64,000 nt of DNA from CAYZJV01 sp964482325 (GTDB lineage Bacteria > Spirochaetota > Spirochaetia > Sphaerochaetales > Sphaerochaetaceae), in contig CAYZXD010000009.1 of the NCBI GenBank assembly GCA_964482325.1, positions 1 through 64,000 of the forward strand. The letters run 5' to 3'. A program made the position numbers and the translations under genes. Positions 25,787 through 34,934 of the stretch are shown piece after piece. The notes below the pieces were generated by a model that did no database searches, was not told where the DNA came from, and saw only the letters and a program-made list of their open reading frames with translations. Each line of letters begins with the position of its first letter. Positions within the stretch are counted from its first letter, which is position 1.

Positions 25787-26368
25787 CTGCCACTGGTTTT
25801 CGGGTTAGGGAATCCTGGTTCCCGATACGCCCATACACGACACAATACAGGCTTTGATGCCTTGGAAATCATGACAGCGTTTCTTCATGCAAAGATGAGG
25901 AAACGCTGTTTACGTCTCTATAATCAGGCTCAGGTGCATCTCGGTGATGGACAGCGTGCGTTGTTGGTGCAACCGCTTACGTATGTGAATCGCTCGGGAG
26001 AGATCCTCGGCTACTTTATTCCCCGACGATTTTCACCCGATGAGTTTATCGTACTCCTCGATAATCTTGATCTTCCTGCCGGGACGATCCGTATCCGAAA
26101 AGGCGGATCATCTGCGGGGCACAATGGACTTAAATCGATTATCTCACACATGGGAACTGCCGATTTTGTTCGGGTGTATATCGGGATAGGTCGCCCCGCA
26201 CCCGGGATAACGGTAGTTGATCATGTGCTTTCAGCTCCAGAAGATCCGCGACAGCAGGACCTGTTGCAGCAGGGCATATCGCTGGCAGCTGAGGCTGCCC
26301 TGAAGCTCTGCCGTGGAGTATCCGTTGAGGAGGTTGCCTGTGAGTACCACCGCCGATCTTCCGATTGA
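25787..26368 (+). CDS. pth: Peptidyl-tRNA hydrolase, apparent CTG start
   Basis: Releases tRNA from prematurely ended peptidyl-tRNA. The conserved N-terminus FGLGNPGSRYAHTRHNTGF is encoded in frame from about 25799, and the frame is closed by TAG at 25772-25774. The only start that keeps this motif and suits the AAGGAGG at 25775-25781 is CTG at 25787, five bases downstream. No ATG, GTG or TTG is available in frame before the motif; a TTG at 25862 would delete catalytic His and Asn. From CTG the protein is 193 residues, the normal length. Other motifs: LLDNLDLP (catalytic Asp) and GHNGLKSI. A rare start codon or a sequence error are both possible. Confidence 0.88.
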   Translation: MPLVFGLGNPGSRYAHTRHNTGFDALEIMTAFLHAKMRKRCLRLYNQAQVHLGDGQRALLVQPLTYVNRSGEILGYFIPRRFSPDEFIVLLDNLDLPAGTIRIRKGGSSAGHNGLKSIISHMGTADFVRVYIGIGRPAPGITVVDHVLSAPEDPRQQDLLQQGISLAAEAALKLCRGVSVEEVACEYHRRSSD

Positions 26369-27752
26369 TGTCATCACCGATTTCTGTGCAGATTTCCATA
26401 TTGATATACAAAACGGTGTGGTGGTTGCTTTCAGCGGAGGAGCCGATTCGCTGGCCCTGCTGATTCTCCTTTCACAGGTGTGCCCCCCGGGGAAACTGAC
26501 AGCTGTTTACGTGAATCATCGATTGAGAAGTGAACGTGAACTGAAAGCTGAAGAGCAGCTCAATGCTGATAACTGCAGGCGCCTTGGTATTCCCCTACGC
26601 ATTGCACGACTGGAAGAGGGTTCTGTTGCCGCCTGTTCCCGCAAGCGGCAAAACGGTATAGAGGAAGCTGCTCGTGTGTTGCGGTATGCTGTCCTTGAAC
26701 GATATCGAAAGCAGCTTGGCTATGCGTATATTGCAACAGCACATACCAGTGATGATCTCAGTGAAACGGTGCTTATGCGCTTATTACAGGGCTCAGGTAT
26801 GCAGGGATTACAGGGGATCAGTGCCTATCACGGTCATATTATTCGTCCGCTCCTGACGATCTCCAGACAGGATATTGAGCAGGTGGTGAAGCAGCAACAG
26901 CTGCGTTGGTCTGAGGATTCGACGAATGCCGATACCCAGTATCTGCGTAATCGCATCCGCCATACCGTGGTTCCTGCGATTGCACGGGTATTTCCTGGAT
27001 ACCGGGAAGCTTTGGCACAGACAGCACAGCGAGCTCAACAGTATGTGCATGCATTACAGCCTCTGGTCGATCGAGCTTCTCTGGAAGGAGTTTCGCGGCA
27101 GGGGAGTCGATTTCTGTTCTCCTGTGAGAGATTGAAACAGGAATCTCATGCAGTACTTGAAGCGGTTGTCTATCGCGTCTGGGAAAAGTTGTGCGAAGAA
27201 GAGGGGAAACGGCTTCCCTATACTGCGGTGCAGCAGATAATACGTGCGATTACCGCAGATGGAGCTGTAGGTGATCTCTATGCATCAGTGCTCGCTCGTG
27301 AAGGGAGCTTGATATCATGGGAAAAACGGCAGGAAGCACTGGCCGAAGGGTACGTTTCCTGCGTATATTCAGCATGTACCGAGCTTGATGGGGAGCATCT
27401 GCTGATCGTAGAAGAAGAGGTTTCAGCTCCTATACCGGTTTCTCAGCGTGCCCGTATTGCTTCAGACACATTGAGGCGGCCGCTGATAGCTCGTTCTTAT
27501 CGTGGTGGAGACCGGATAGTGCTTACCGAGGGGACCAAGCGGATTGCTGCATTGTACGCCGAATGGCAAATTGGCCGAAAACAGTGGTCTCAAATTCCCG
27601 TTTTAGAAGATACTGAGGGAATCGTAGCGGTGTTAGGAGGATCATTTGGTGGCAGAGACCGTATAGCAAAACGGTGCCTATTGCCTACCCTTGCCCGAAA
27701 TAGCGCTACATTATATAGTGTGACGGATAGAGAAGGATACTATGGTGGATAA
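26340..27752 (+). CDS. tilS: tRNA(Ile)-lysidine synthase
   Basis: Modifies the CAU anticodon of tRNA-Ile2 with lysidine. 470 residues from GTG 26340, chosen because GAGGAGGT at 26327-26334 fits it; it overlaps the end of pth by 29 bases. PP-loop ATP site FSGGADS lies at about residues 31-37, with HRLRSE, THTSDD-type and RNRIRHTVVP motifs of the N-terminal domain. The C-terminal TilS domain is present (SYRGGDRIVL, about 385-394). Its stop overlaps the ftsH start by 11 bases. Confidence 0.92.
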   Translation: MSTTADLPIDVITDFCADFHIDIQNGVVVAFSGGADSLALLILLSQVCPPGKLTAVYVNHRLRSERELKAEEQLNADNCRRLGIPLRIARLEEGSVAACSRKRQNGIEEAARVLRYAVLERYRKQLGYAYIATAHTSDDLSETVLMRLLQGSGMQGLQGISAYHGHIIRPLLTISRQDIEQVVKQQQLRWSEDSTNADTQYLRNRIRHTVVPAIARVFPGYREALAQTAQRAQQYVHALQPLVDRASLEGVSRQGSRFLFSCERLKQESHAVLEAVVYRVWEKLCEEEGKRLPYTAVQQIIRAITADGAVGDLYASVLAREGSLISWEKRQEALAEGYVSCVYSACTELDGEHLLIVEEEVSAPIPVSQRARIASDTLRRPLIARSYRGGDRIVLTEGTKRIAALYAEWQIGRKQWSQIPVLEDTEGIVAVLGGSFGGRDRIAKRCLLPTLARNSATLYSVTDREGYYGG

Positions 27753-29787
27753 AGAGTACAACGAAGAGAAAAAACCAGATAATGAAGCTCCGGAGACAGG
27801 AAATCGGGGCGAACGGGAACAACCGAAACCGCAGGATGATGATCGTGATCGTCGCAAACCACGTGATGAGCAGGATGACAACCGCTATTGGACGGGAAGG
27901 AATTCCCAACAGCAGCAGCGGCAGAATCAGCAAAAGCGTCCGGGTGGGCAGCAAGGCGGCGGCCCAAAATTCGATTTCAGTGGAAAGAACCGCATTGCTC
28001 TTGGTTTTTTTATCTTCCTGATTGCAACGTTTACCTTCATGCTCTTTAGTGAGGGGAATACCGTAGGAACCCAGGAGGTTCCGTACAGTGCATTTTTGCG
28101 TTATGTCGAGAATGGACAGGTAAGTGCTGTAGAGATTGAAGATCAGAACCTCATTACTTTTGCGACTCGGAACAATACCACAGCAACCACGCGTATTCCG
28201 TACGATGATGATATGTTGATGGAAACCTTGAAGGAGAATAATGTTCAGGTCACGGGAACAGTACGTGGAATTTCTTTCCTTCAGGTGATACTGCAATTGC
28301 TTCCCTGGATTATCTTTATTGGATTTACCGTCATGCTCTGGCGTCAGACGCGAGGAGCAAATGGCAATGTGATGGCTTTCAGTAAAAGTCGTGCAAAGGA
28401 ATACATGGAAACTGATGTAAAGATTTCCTTTGAGGATGTAGCTGGACAGAAAGAGGCAAAGTACGAATTGCAGGAAGTGGTGGAATTTCTCAAGCATCCG
28501 AAGAAATTTCAGGAACTTGGTGCGAAAATTCCTAAAGGAGTACTGCTTGTCGGTCCTCCGGGAACCGGAAAAACCTTATTGGCCAAGGCCGTTGCCGGAG
28601 AAGCTGGAGTAGCCTTCTTCCATATGTCGGGTTCCGATTTTGTGGAAATGTTTGTCGGTGTAGGTGCCTCACGGGTGCGTGACTTATTTGAACAGGGACG
28701 TAAAAATGCCCCGTGTATCCTGTTTATCGATGAACTTGATGCTGTCGGTCGAACCCGAGGTTCGGGCCTTGGTGGCGGACATGATGAGCGTGAGCAGACA
28801 TTGAACCAGATGCTTGTTGAAATGGATGGGTTCGATACTGCCACCGGAGTCATCGTGATTGCTGCAACGAACCGTCCTGATGTACTTGATCCTGCACTGC
28901 TGAGACCGGGAAGATTTGACCGGCAGGTGGTAGTGGATATGCCTGATGTCGCTGAGCGCGAGGCGATTCTTACCATACATTGCAAGAAGATAAAAAAGGC
29001 AGATGATGTAAATCTGAATCGTATTGCCCGTGCAACCCCGGGAACCAGTGGAGCCGATCTGGCGAACCTGGTCAATGAGGCAGCACTGTTTGCTGCACGT
29101 TCAGGGCGGGCGACGGTTACTATGGATGATTTTGAGCAGGGGCGTGATAAAATTCTTCTTGGAGTAGCTAAGCAGTCGAAGATTCTCACCCCTGAAGAAA
29201 AGCGCGCTACTGCCTATCATGAAGCAGGGCATGCTCTGTTACACTATCATTTGAAGAATCTTGATCCCTTGCACAAGGTGACGATCATTCCGCATGGGCG
29301 GGCACTGGGTTTGACCATCAGTCTTCCTGAGAAGGATGCCTACACAAAGAATCGCAGTATGCTCACTGATTGGATCAAGGTCTGTATGGGTGGCTATATT
29401 GCCGAAGAGTTGGTGTATGGGGAAACTACGACTGGAACCAGTAATGATATTAAGCAGGCTACTGAGATTGCCCGCAAGATGGTCACGGAATGGGGTATGA
29501 GCGATATGGGCTTCATCGGGTTCGGTAAAGACGATGAGCCGCTGTTCCTTGGACGTGAAATAGCGCAGCATAAAGATTATTCGGATGATACGGCACGTAA
29601 AATCGATACTGAGGTGAGTAAGATTCTGGAAAATGCGCTTACCGAAACGCGCAAAATCCTCAGTGATCATCGGGATCAGCTCGATAAGCTTACTGAATCG
29701 TTGGTTGAGCATGAGACGCTTGACGATGCGCAGATTCGCGAACTGTTGGGGTTCGAACCGGTAGAGCAGACGACAAAGTTCATCTAG
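27742..29787 (+). CDS. ftsH: FtsH, membrane AAA+ zinc protease, with long polar N-terminus
   Basis: 681 residues. It degrades misfolded and regulatory membrane proteins. Two membrane helices (about 84-102 and about 180-198) flank an exported segment. The AAA+ domain has Walker A GPPGTGKTLLAKA (about 271), Walker B ILFIDELDAVG and the second region of homology ATNRPDVLDPALLRPGRFD; zinc motif HEAGH lies at about 492. Unusually, some 83 residues precede the first helix, very rich in Asp/Glu/Arg/Gln/Gly and probably disordered; most FtsH proteins have only a few residues there. An extension may exist in other spirochaetes, which I cannot check. Confidence 0.95.
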   Translation: MVDKEYNEEKKPDNEAPETGNRGEREQPKPQDDDRDRRKPRDEQDDNRYWTGRNSQQQQRQNQQKRPGGQQGGGPKFDFSGKNRIALGFFIFLIATFTFMLFSEGNTVGTQEVPYSAFLRYVENGQVSAVEIEDQNLITFATRNNTTATTRIPYDDDMLMETLKENNVQVTGTVRGISFLQVILQLLPWIIFIGFTVMLWRQTRGANGNVMAFSKSRAKEYMETDVKISFEDVAGQKEAKYELQEVVEFLKHPKKFQELGAKIPKGVLLVGPPGTGKTLLAKAVAGEAGVAFFHMSGSDFVEMFVGVGASRVRDLFEQGRKNAPCILFIDELDAVGRTRGSGLGGGHDEREQTLNQMLVEMDGFDTATGVIVIAATNRPDVLDPALLRPGRFDRQVVVDMPDVAEREAILTIHCKKIKKADDVNLNRIARATPGTSGADLANLVNEAALFAARSGRATVTMDDFEQGRDKILLGVAKQSKILTPEEKRATAYHEAGHALLHYHLKNLDPLHKVTIIPHGRALGLTISLPEKDAYTKNRSMLTDWIKVCMGGYIAEELVYGETTTGTSNDIKQATEIARKMVTEWGMSDMGFIGFGKDDEPLFLGREIAQHKDYSDDTARKIDTEVSKILENALTETRKILSDHRDQLDKLTESLVEHETLDDAQIRELLGFEPVEQTTKFI

Positions 29788-29797
29788 AGAGAGATAC

Positions 29798-31612
29798 ATG
29801 GCTACAGACTCAAAGCATAAACGCAATTTCTGCATCATTGCCCATATCGATCATGGCAAGTCGACCCTTGCCGATCGGTTTATCGATAAAGCTAAACTCG
29901 TCACTACCCGTGGACCGCTTCAACAGCAGATGCTCGACAACATGGATATCGAACGGGAACGGGGAATCACGATCAAAAGCCAGGCAGTGACGATACCCTA
30001 CCAGGGATCTGATGGACAGGAGTATGAGTTGAATCTGGTCGATACTCCGGGACATGTGGACTTTTCCTACGAAGTCAGTCGCGCCATCGGTTCGTGTGAA
30101 GGTGCATTGTTGCTGATTGATGCCGCCCAGGGGGTAGAGGCTCAGACGCTTGCCAATATGTATATGGCCATGGAGCTCAATCTGGAAATCATTCCGGTGA
30201 TCAATAAGATTGATCTTCCCAGTGCCGATATCGACTCATGTCTCCATCAGATTGATCACGATCTCGGACTCGATCCTGATATAACGGCACTGGTCTCTGC
30301 AAAGACGGGACAGGGGATTGATGAGTTATTCGAAAAGATTGTGGAATTTATTCCACCACCGAAGGGTGATCCTGATGCTGAATTGCGCGCGCTGATCTTC
30401 GATAGCCATTATGACCCATATCGTGGGGTCATTGTCCATTTTCGTATTTTTGACGGCCAGATTCGTGAAGGCCAGGATATCAAGTTCTTTTCCACTGGTG
30501 CTGAGCACACGGTGGAAGAGGTCGGTGTATTCAAAATGTCACTGATTAGAACCCAGAAATTAAGTGCTGGAGATGTAGGATACTTTATCGCCGGCATTAA
30601 AACCATCAGCGATATTCGTGTCGGTGATACGGTTACCGATGCGAAAAATCCCTGTAAAAATCCACTGCCGGGATTTAAAGAGGTGAAACCGGTGGTGTTC
30701 TCTTCCATCTATCCGGTGGACTCCAACGATTATGAAGAGTTGCATGATGCTATTGACCGACTGAAACTTAATGATGCCTCATTGGTGTACGAAAAAGATG
30801 CCTCGGCGGCTCTCGGGTTTGGTTTCCGCTGCGGGTTTCTCGGTATGCTGCATCTTGAGGTGGTCCAGGAGCGCATTGAACGTGAGTTTGATCTTTCCAT
30901 TGTGTTCACTAGTCCATCAGTCCGATATGTGGTGTATATGAAGGATGGAGAGGAGCTGAGGATCGACAATCCGCTGAGCTATCCGAATCCGATGAACGTC
31001 GATCATGCTGAAGAGCCCTACATTCAGGCTGAGATCATCACTCCGGCTGCGTATGTGGGAAATGTCATGAATCTCTGTATGGAGAAGCGCGGTATTCAGA
31101 CCGCCATGAACTATCTTGATGAGAAGCGCATTGAGCTGATCTATGAAATGCCACTGGCAGAAGTTCTTTTTGAATTCTACGATCGGTTGAAGTCGGTTTC
31201 CCGCGGCTATGCAAGTTTTGATTATCATGTGATCGGGTATCGTGAAACCGATCTCGTTCGGCTCGATATCCTTGTGAACGGAGAACCGGTAGATGCCCTG
31301 AGTCAGCTGGTTTTCCGGGGAAGTGCCCAAACACGTGCACGACAGGTGTGCGAACGGCTCAGAGAGGAGATTCCCCGTCAGATGTTCAAGATCCCTATTC
31401 AGGGAGCTGTAGGGGGGAATATCATTGCACGGGAGACTATCAGCGCACTGCGTAAGGATGTCACGGCAAAGTGCTATGGTGGTGATATCTCCCGGAAACG
31501 CAAGCTCCTGGAAAAGCAGAAAGAGGGAAAGAAGCGGATGAAGATGGTCGGAAACGTTGAGATTCCCCAGCAGGCATTCCTGGCAGTACTGAAGACTAAC
31601 GATAATTCCTGA
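29798..31612 (+). CDS. lepA: Elongation factor 4 (LepA)
   Basis: Ribosome-associated GTPase, 604 residues, normal length. G1 is AHIDHGKSTLADR (about residues 15-27), G2/G3 ERERGITIKSQ and DTPGHVDFSYEV, G4 NKIDLP. The LepA-specific C-terminus is present (AKCYGGDISRKRKLLEKQKEG split around residues 560-580). It begins ten bases after ftsH with SD AGAGAGAT. Convergent with the next gene. Confidence 0.96.
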   Translation: MATDSKHKRNFCIIAHIDHGKSTLADRFIDKAKLVTTRGPLQQQMLDNMDIERERGITIKSQAVTIPYQGSDGQEYELNLVDTPGHVDFSYEVSRAIGSCEGALLLIDAAQGVEAQTLANMYMAMELNLEIIPVINKIDLPSADIDSCLHQIDHDLGLDPDITALVSAKTGQGIDELFEKIVEFIPPPKGDPDAELRALIFDSHYDPYRGVIVHFRIFDGQIREGQDIKFFSTGAEHTVEEVGVFKMSLIRTQKLSAGDVGYFIAGIKTISDIRVGDTVTDAKNPCKNPLPGFKEVKPVVFSSIYPVDSNDYEELHDAIDRLKLNDASLVYEKDASAALGFGFRCGFLGMLHLEVVQERIEREFDLSIVFTSPSVRYVVYMKDGEELRIDNPLSYPNPMNVDHAEEPYIQAEIITPAAYVGNVMNLCMEKRGIQTAMNYLDEKRIELIYEMPLAEVLFEFYDRLKSVSRGYASFDYHVIGYRETDLVRLDILVNGEPVDALSQLVFRGSAQTRARQVCERLREEIPRQMFKIPIQGAVGGNIIARETISALRKDVTAKCYGGDISRKRKLLEKQKEGKKRMKMVGNVEIPQQAFLAVLKTNDNS

Positions 31613-31625
31613 TCAAATCAGTGTT

Positions 31626-32702
31626 TCAGGAACTGACGAAGAATCCGAGACCGAAGTATCTGCTTCTCAGGTAATGAAAGTTCAACAGAGGAAATCTTCC
31701 ATCATGATAGGTTACGAGGATTCTTGCATTTGCCTGCCCGATTACATCGGAGAACTCAATTCCTGCCCCTATCGTGTATTCAAATTCCCACGGATTCTCA
31801 GAATCATATCCGCCGGGCATATGTAGGGTCTGACCGTCCTGATGCGCAAGAACATCAAGGGCGAGAAATGCTGCTCCTATGGTAGGTATCGGTGCGCTCA
31901 GTTCCACACCCCCGTTCAGAATCCACGCTCTATAGGCATCGGCAAAATCGGTAGTGCTTACGCCATCATGTTCAGATTCAACAATGTGTAACGGTTGGCC
32001 ATTGGTTCGTTTGATCACCCATAACGGAATATGTATCGAGGGTTTCATCCAGGTATTCTCCATAGGGGAACTGGCCTCCACATACAATCGCACAAACGAT
32101 GCCGGATTGACCGATATCCCGATAAGGAGATTATTATCTCTGACATACTCAACCGGCGAGCCTGACTGATCTCCGATTTTCAACAATGTTTCATCACCAT
32201 AGTGTCCACTGTAATGCTGAAATCCTGCCCGGATATTGATCCGGTCAAACCATCGGGTGTTAAACCCGAAGAAGAAGGCACCATCGAATCCGACGGTATC
32301 AGCTCCCCCGAATCCTTGAAATACGGTGTTCAATGCTCCTTGGAACGCCATTTCAGTTTCAATATATGGGGGGAAACTCAGGCGGAAAAATCCAATATTT
32401 ATCCCTGTTTTCAGTTGGAGATACATCGTTTCGTCAGCATATTTATCTCCTTCAAGAAAAGGAATATCCTCATAGGTCCCTGAATCAGGATCGGTGTATC
32501 GAATCGAGCGGGGTTGTCCTTCTGTGAGCGAAATCATATTGAGCGTTGAGGTTGCAGAAAATGGACTGATCGTAGACTCGGGATAGAGTGATTCCTGGGT
32601 GAACCAGGTAAAGGAAAGCCTGTGGTGAAAAAAATCATAGGAAGAGCCGAAAATGGGTAGTAGCGATACCAGTAATATCAGGGTGATTAAGCTTCGTTTC
32701 AT
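31626..32702 (-). CDS. Outer-membrane beta-barrel candidate (DUF1207-like), copy 2
   Basis: 358 residues with an N-terminal signal (SLITLILLVSLLPIFGSS). It is rich in alternating aromatic/polar strands. FQHYSGHYGDETLL (about residues 162-175) and a C-terminus ending in aromatic strands (LLNFHYLRSRYFGLGFFVSS) resemble DUF1207-type outer membrane proteins with an H-x-S-x-H-x-G-DE motif. The upstream neighbour is a clear paralogue: both share HQDGQT, NPWE, YHDGRFPLLN and the H-x-SGH-x-GDE motif. Function is unknown; the terminal strands suggest BAM-dependent insertion. SD AGGAG precedes the ATG. Confidence 0.65.
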   Translation of the reverse strand: MKRSLITLILLVSLLPIFGSSYDFFHHRLSFTWFTQESLYPESTISPFSATSTLNMISLTEGQPRSIRYTDPDSGTYEDIPFLEGDKYADETMYLQLKTGINIGFFRLSFPPYIETEMAFQGALNTVFQGFGGADTVGFDGAFFFGFNTRWFDRINIRAGFQHYSGHYGDETLLKIGDQSGSPVEYVRDNNLLIGISVNPASFVRLYVEASSPMENTWMKPSIHIPLWVIKRTNGQPLHIVESEHDGVSTTDFADAYRAWILNGGVELSAPIPTIGAAFLALDVLAHQDGQTLHMPGGYDSENPWEFEYTIGAGIEFSDVIGQANARILVTYHDGRFPLLNFHYLRSRYFGLGFFVSS

Positions 32703-32725
32703 GGGTGCTCCTGTTCGCGTATGTG

Positions 32726-33820
32726 TTATCCGTTTATGCTGAGTCCGATTGTAAGATAGCGGCTTCTTTGGAAAAAGTAGTTCAATAACGGGAATCTTCC
32801 ATCATGGTAAAAGACCTCCAAGCGAAGCTTCCGATTCAGTATTCCCTGATTGAACTCAAATCCACCACCGATGCTGAAAGTCCATTCCCATGGATTCTCT
32901 TTATCATACATGCCGACCATATGTTTTGTTTGTCCATCCTGGTGTGCCTGTACGTCGGTTGCGACAAAGATTGACCCGACAGAAAGAATGGGAAATCTGA
33001 GTTCAGCTCCGGCCTGCACCCTCCATGCTTTATATGAATCATCATAGACGTTGGTATCGGTTATACCCTCCTGGCCGGTGATATGGTCGAATTGACTATC
33101 TTCTGACCCCGGGCGTACCGTCTGTGGAGGAACATGCACTCCAGGACGTATCCATGCAGAACGCATGGGCAGTTCTGCTATCACATAGGTGCGCCAGGCG
33201 GGTGAAGGTTGTATGGATATCCCTGCAATCCATGAGTTTCCCCGGGTATATTCGACTAGACGTTTTGTAGCATCGTCAGACCAAAAATCCAATTCCGTAT
33301 TTCGTTCCAGCACATCGGACAGAATTTCGTCACCCCAATGCCCGGAAAAATGGTGAAACCCTGCAGTTATGGTCACAAGATCATACACATTCACTGATGC
33401 TCCCGCGCCATACATGCCGTCAAACCCTAATGCATTAATTGAGCCCTTTTTCTGAAATACCGTATTGAGTCCACCTTGGATATATCCCTCAAGTACCACC
33501 GAACTGAGATCGAACCGCAGGACTCCGATATTTCCCGCACTCTTCATGTGCCAGTACTCATGCAGTTTTCTATCATCGTAGGGGATCTGGGTATAGGCGT
33601 TTTCTTCACTGTCAGCAATCAGTATCGAGTCGGGAACACTCGATTCATCCAACACCGCAAGATAGCGAAATGTGGTCGATTTAGCAAAGGGATCGGCAAG
33701 CGGTTCTCGGAATAATGGATCGATAGGTGCCCAGGTAAAAGAGAATGCCCATAGTGAGCTACCGCAGATAACACATACGAGAGATAGGGTAAAAAAGTAC
33801 CTCTTTATAGTTCGACTCAT
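32726..33820 (-). CDS. Outer-membrane beta-barrel candidate (DUF1207-like), copy 1
   Basis: 364 residues, signal peptide about 1-25 (FFTLSLVCVICGSSLWAF). It is a paralogue of the next gene with the same motif order: LNTVFQ near residue 118, GFHHFSGHWGDEIL near 155-168, HQDGQTKHM, ENPWEW and a C-terminal YHDGRFPLLN plus SRYLTIGLSING. A strand-rich exported protein with a terminal aromatic strand suggests an outer-membrane barrel. The conserved SGH-x-GDE residues could line an active site or bind metal, but that is inference. The pair is probably co-transcribed (23 bases apart). Confidence 0.65.
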   Translation of the reverse strand: MSRTIKRYFFTLSLVCVICGSSLWAFSFTWAPIDPLFREPLADPFAKSTTFRYLAVLDESSVPDSILIADSEENAYTQIPYDDRKLHEYWHMKSAGNIGVLRFDLSSVVLEGYIQGGLNTVFQKKGSINALGFDGMYGAGASVNVYDLVTITAGFHHFSGHWGDEILSDVLERNTELDFWSDDATKRLVEYTRGNSWIAGISIQPSPAWRTYVIAELPMRSAWIRPGVHVPPQTVRPGSEDSQFDHITGQEGITDTNVYDDSYKAWRVQAGAELRFPILSVGSIFVATDVQAHQDGQTKHMVGMYDKENPWEWTFSIGGGFEFNQGILNRKLRLEVFYHDGRFPLLNYFFQRSRYLTIGLSING

Positions 33821-34041
33821 CGCATAGCTCCTCTTACAGATACGGTCTCATGCTGTATTCAGGTTGTTGAAGATTAACAATAAGGGTCTTTCATGATTCA
33901 ATTGATCGACATTTTATCACATAATTTATGGTTCTTCTGAAGATTTTATCGTTTTTTTTCCGGGATTTTTTCCTGTTGTACTCTTTATCAGAACAGTTTA
34001 CGATTCGAGAGATTAACACAACCGTCTGGAGGTCACCCTAT

Positions 34042-34512
34042 ATGGAGTCTGTTTTGTATCGATGTAAGCAATTCGTATGGGAACAGGTGCAGCGTATCGC
34101 CTATAAAGTGGGCAATGGTAATAATACGTTCTATCGGGTGGATCGACAGAATATTGTCGATAAACGGGATGATATCAGTTTTGATGTCCGCTATTTTGAA
34201 TGCGGCCCCGAAGGGTACACCACCTTGGAAAAGCATCAACATACCCATGTCGTGATCGTTTTACGTGGATGCGGCAGTGTGCTGGTAGATCGAAAGTGGC
34301 ATGATGTGAAACCTTTTGACTGTATTGTGATTCCCGGTTTTACCCCACATCAGTTGAAAAACCGTGACGCAGAAGAACCGTTTGGATTTGTCTGCATTGT
34401 TGATCAGAAACGTGATTCGTTTCAACTGTTATCCCGGGAAGAATTGACGGATCTGCTGAAAGACACACCAGATCTTATGATTCCTCATGGGTATCTTACC
34501 GAGAACAACTAA
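34042..34512 (+). CDS. Small cupin-domain protein
   Basis: 156 residues from ATG 34042, chosen because GGAGGT at 34028-34033 fits; upstream codons have no cupin resemblance. One cupin barrel is visible: EKHQHTHVVIVLRGCG (metal-type His pair, about residues 67-82) and the second motif IPGFTPHQLKN (about 102-112). Single cupins of this size are often sugar or acid sensors, isomerases or dioxygenases. It lies alone between the outer-membrane pair and the liv operon, about 160 bases before the liv promoter. No specific function is claimed. Confidence 0.75.
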   Translation: MESVLYRCKQFVWEQVQRIAYKVGNGNNTFYRVDRQNIVDKRDDISFDVRYFECGPEGYTTLEKHQHTHVVIVLRGCGSVLVDRKWHDVKPFDCIVIPGFTPHQLKNRDAEEPFGFVCIVDQKRDSFQLLSREELTDLLKDTPDLMIPHGYLTENN

Positions 34513-34674
34513 GCGCACCGAATACATACATCCTATCTCATTTTCTCATCAGGCATACTCTTGTCCTAGCTGTATCTTTTTAAATTTTTAACTTTACACT
34601 TTAACATTGATAACCTTTCAACTAATAATAAAAATAGATTAATAGTTATACATAAAATTATTTTAACTCATTAA

Positions 34675-34703
34675 TTGACAGATAAAACCTATCGATTCAT
34701 AAT
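34675..34703 (+). promoter_or_regulatory. Strong promoter of the liv operon
   Basis: TTGACA (34675-34680), 17 bases, CATAAT (34698-34703). It predicts a start near 34710 and a 5' leader of about 225 bases before the binding-protein ATG. The AT-rich stretch 34513-34674 upstream holds nothing else I can recognise. Confidence 0.7.
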
Positions 34704-34780
34704 ACTAATGATAAGTGAAATATAAACATGGTATCAGAACGTAGTAGTTGCATAGCAATTTTCACAGGCAGAATATAGTT

Positions 34781-34844
34781 CATCTTGGATGTGGTAAATC
34801 ATCCAGGATGACTGAGTAATAATCTTTTTGCGACAAGCAAAAGG
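34781..34844 (+). promoter_or_regulatory. Structured leader of the liv operon (two hairpins)
   Basis: CATCTTGGATG (34781-34791) pairs with CATCCAGGATG (34800-34810), 11 bp with one G-U. A second hairpin CTTTTTGC/GCAAAAGG spans 34824-34844. They lie in the predicted 225-base leader. I do not recognise a known riboswitch. A 24-codon frame (34868-34942) follows, ending just past the binding-protein ATG; its ribosome site is only two bases away, so it is doubtful. Confidence 0.45.
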
Positions 34845-34934
34845 AAGAGGAACAATTGGGTGGGGTCATGAACCTAGATGATCTCACAGGCAAGAATCTA
34901 TCTGTATTATTCATACAGGATAAAGGGGGAACGT

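Noticed and set aside
25862..25864. TTG as start of pth
   Set aside because: It would remove the conserved GNPG and TRHN active-site motifs, which are encoded in frame just upstream.
27706..28497. 263-codon minus-strand frame opposite ftsH
   Set aside because: It lies wholly against a certain FtsH gene and has low-complexity composition typical of antisense frames.
28509..29189. 226-codon minus-strand frame opposite ftsH
   Set aside because: Ser/Arg/Pro-rich composition is that of a reverse-strand shadow; ftsH motifs are intact on the plus strand.
31603..31632. TTCCTGA/TCAGGAA inverted repeat at the end of lepA as a terminator
   Set aside because: Seven base pairs with a 14-base loop and no T-tract are too weak.
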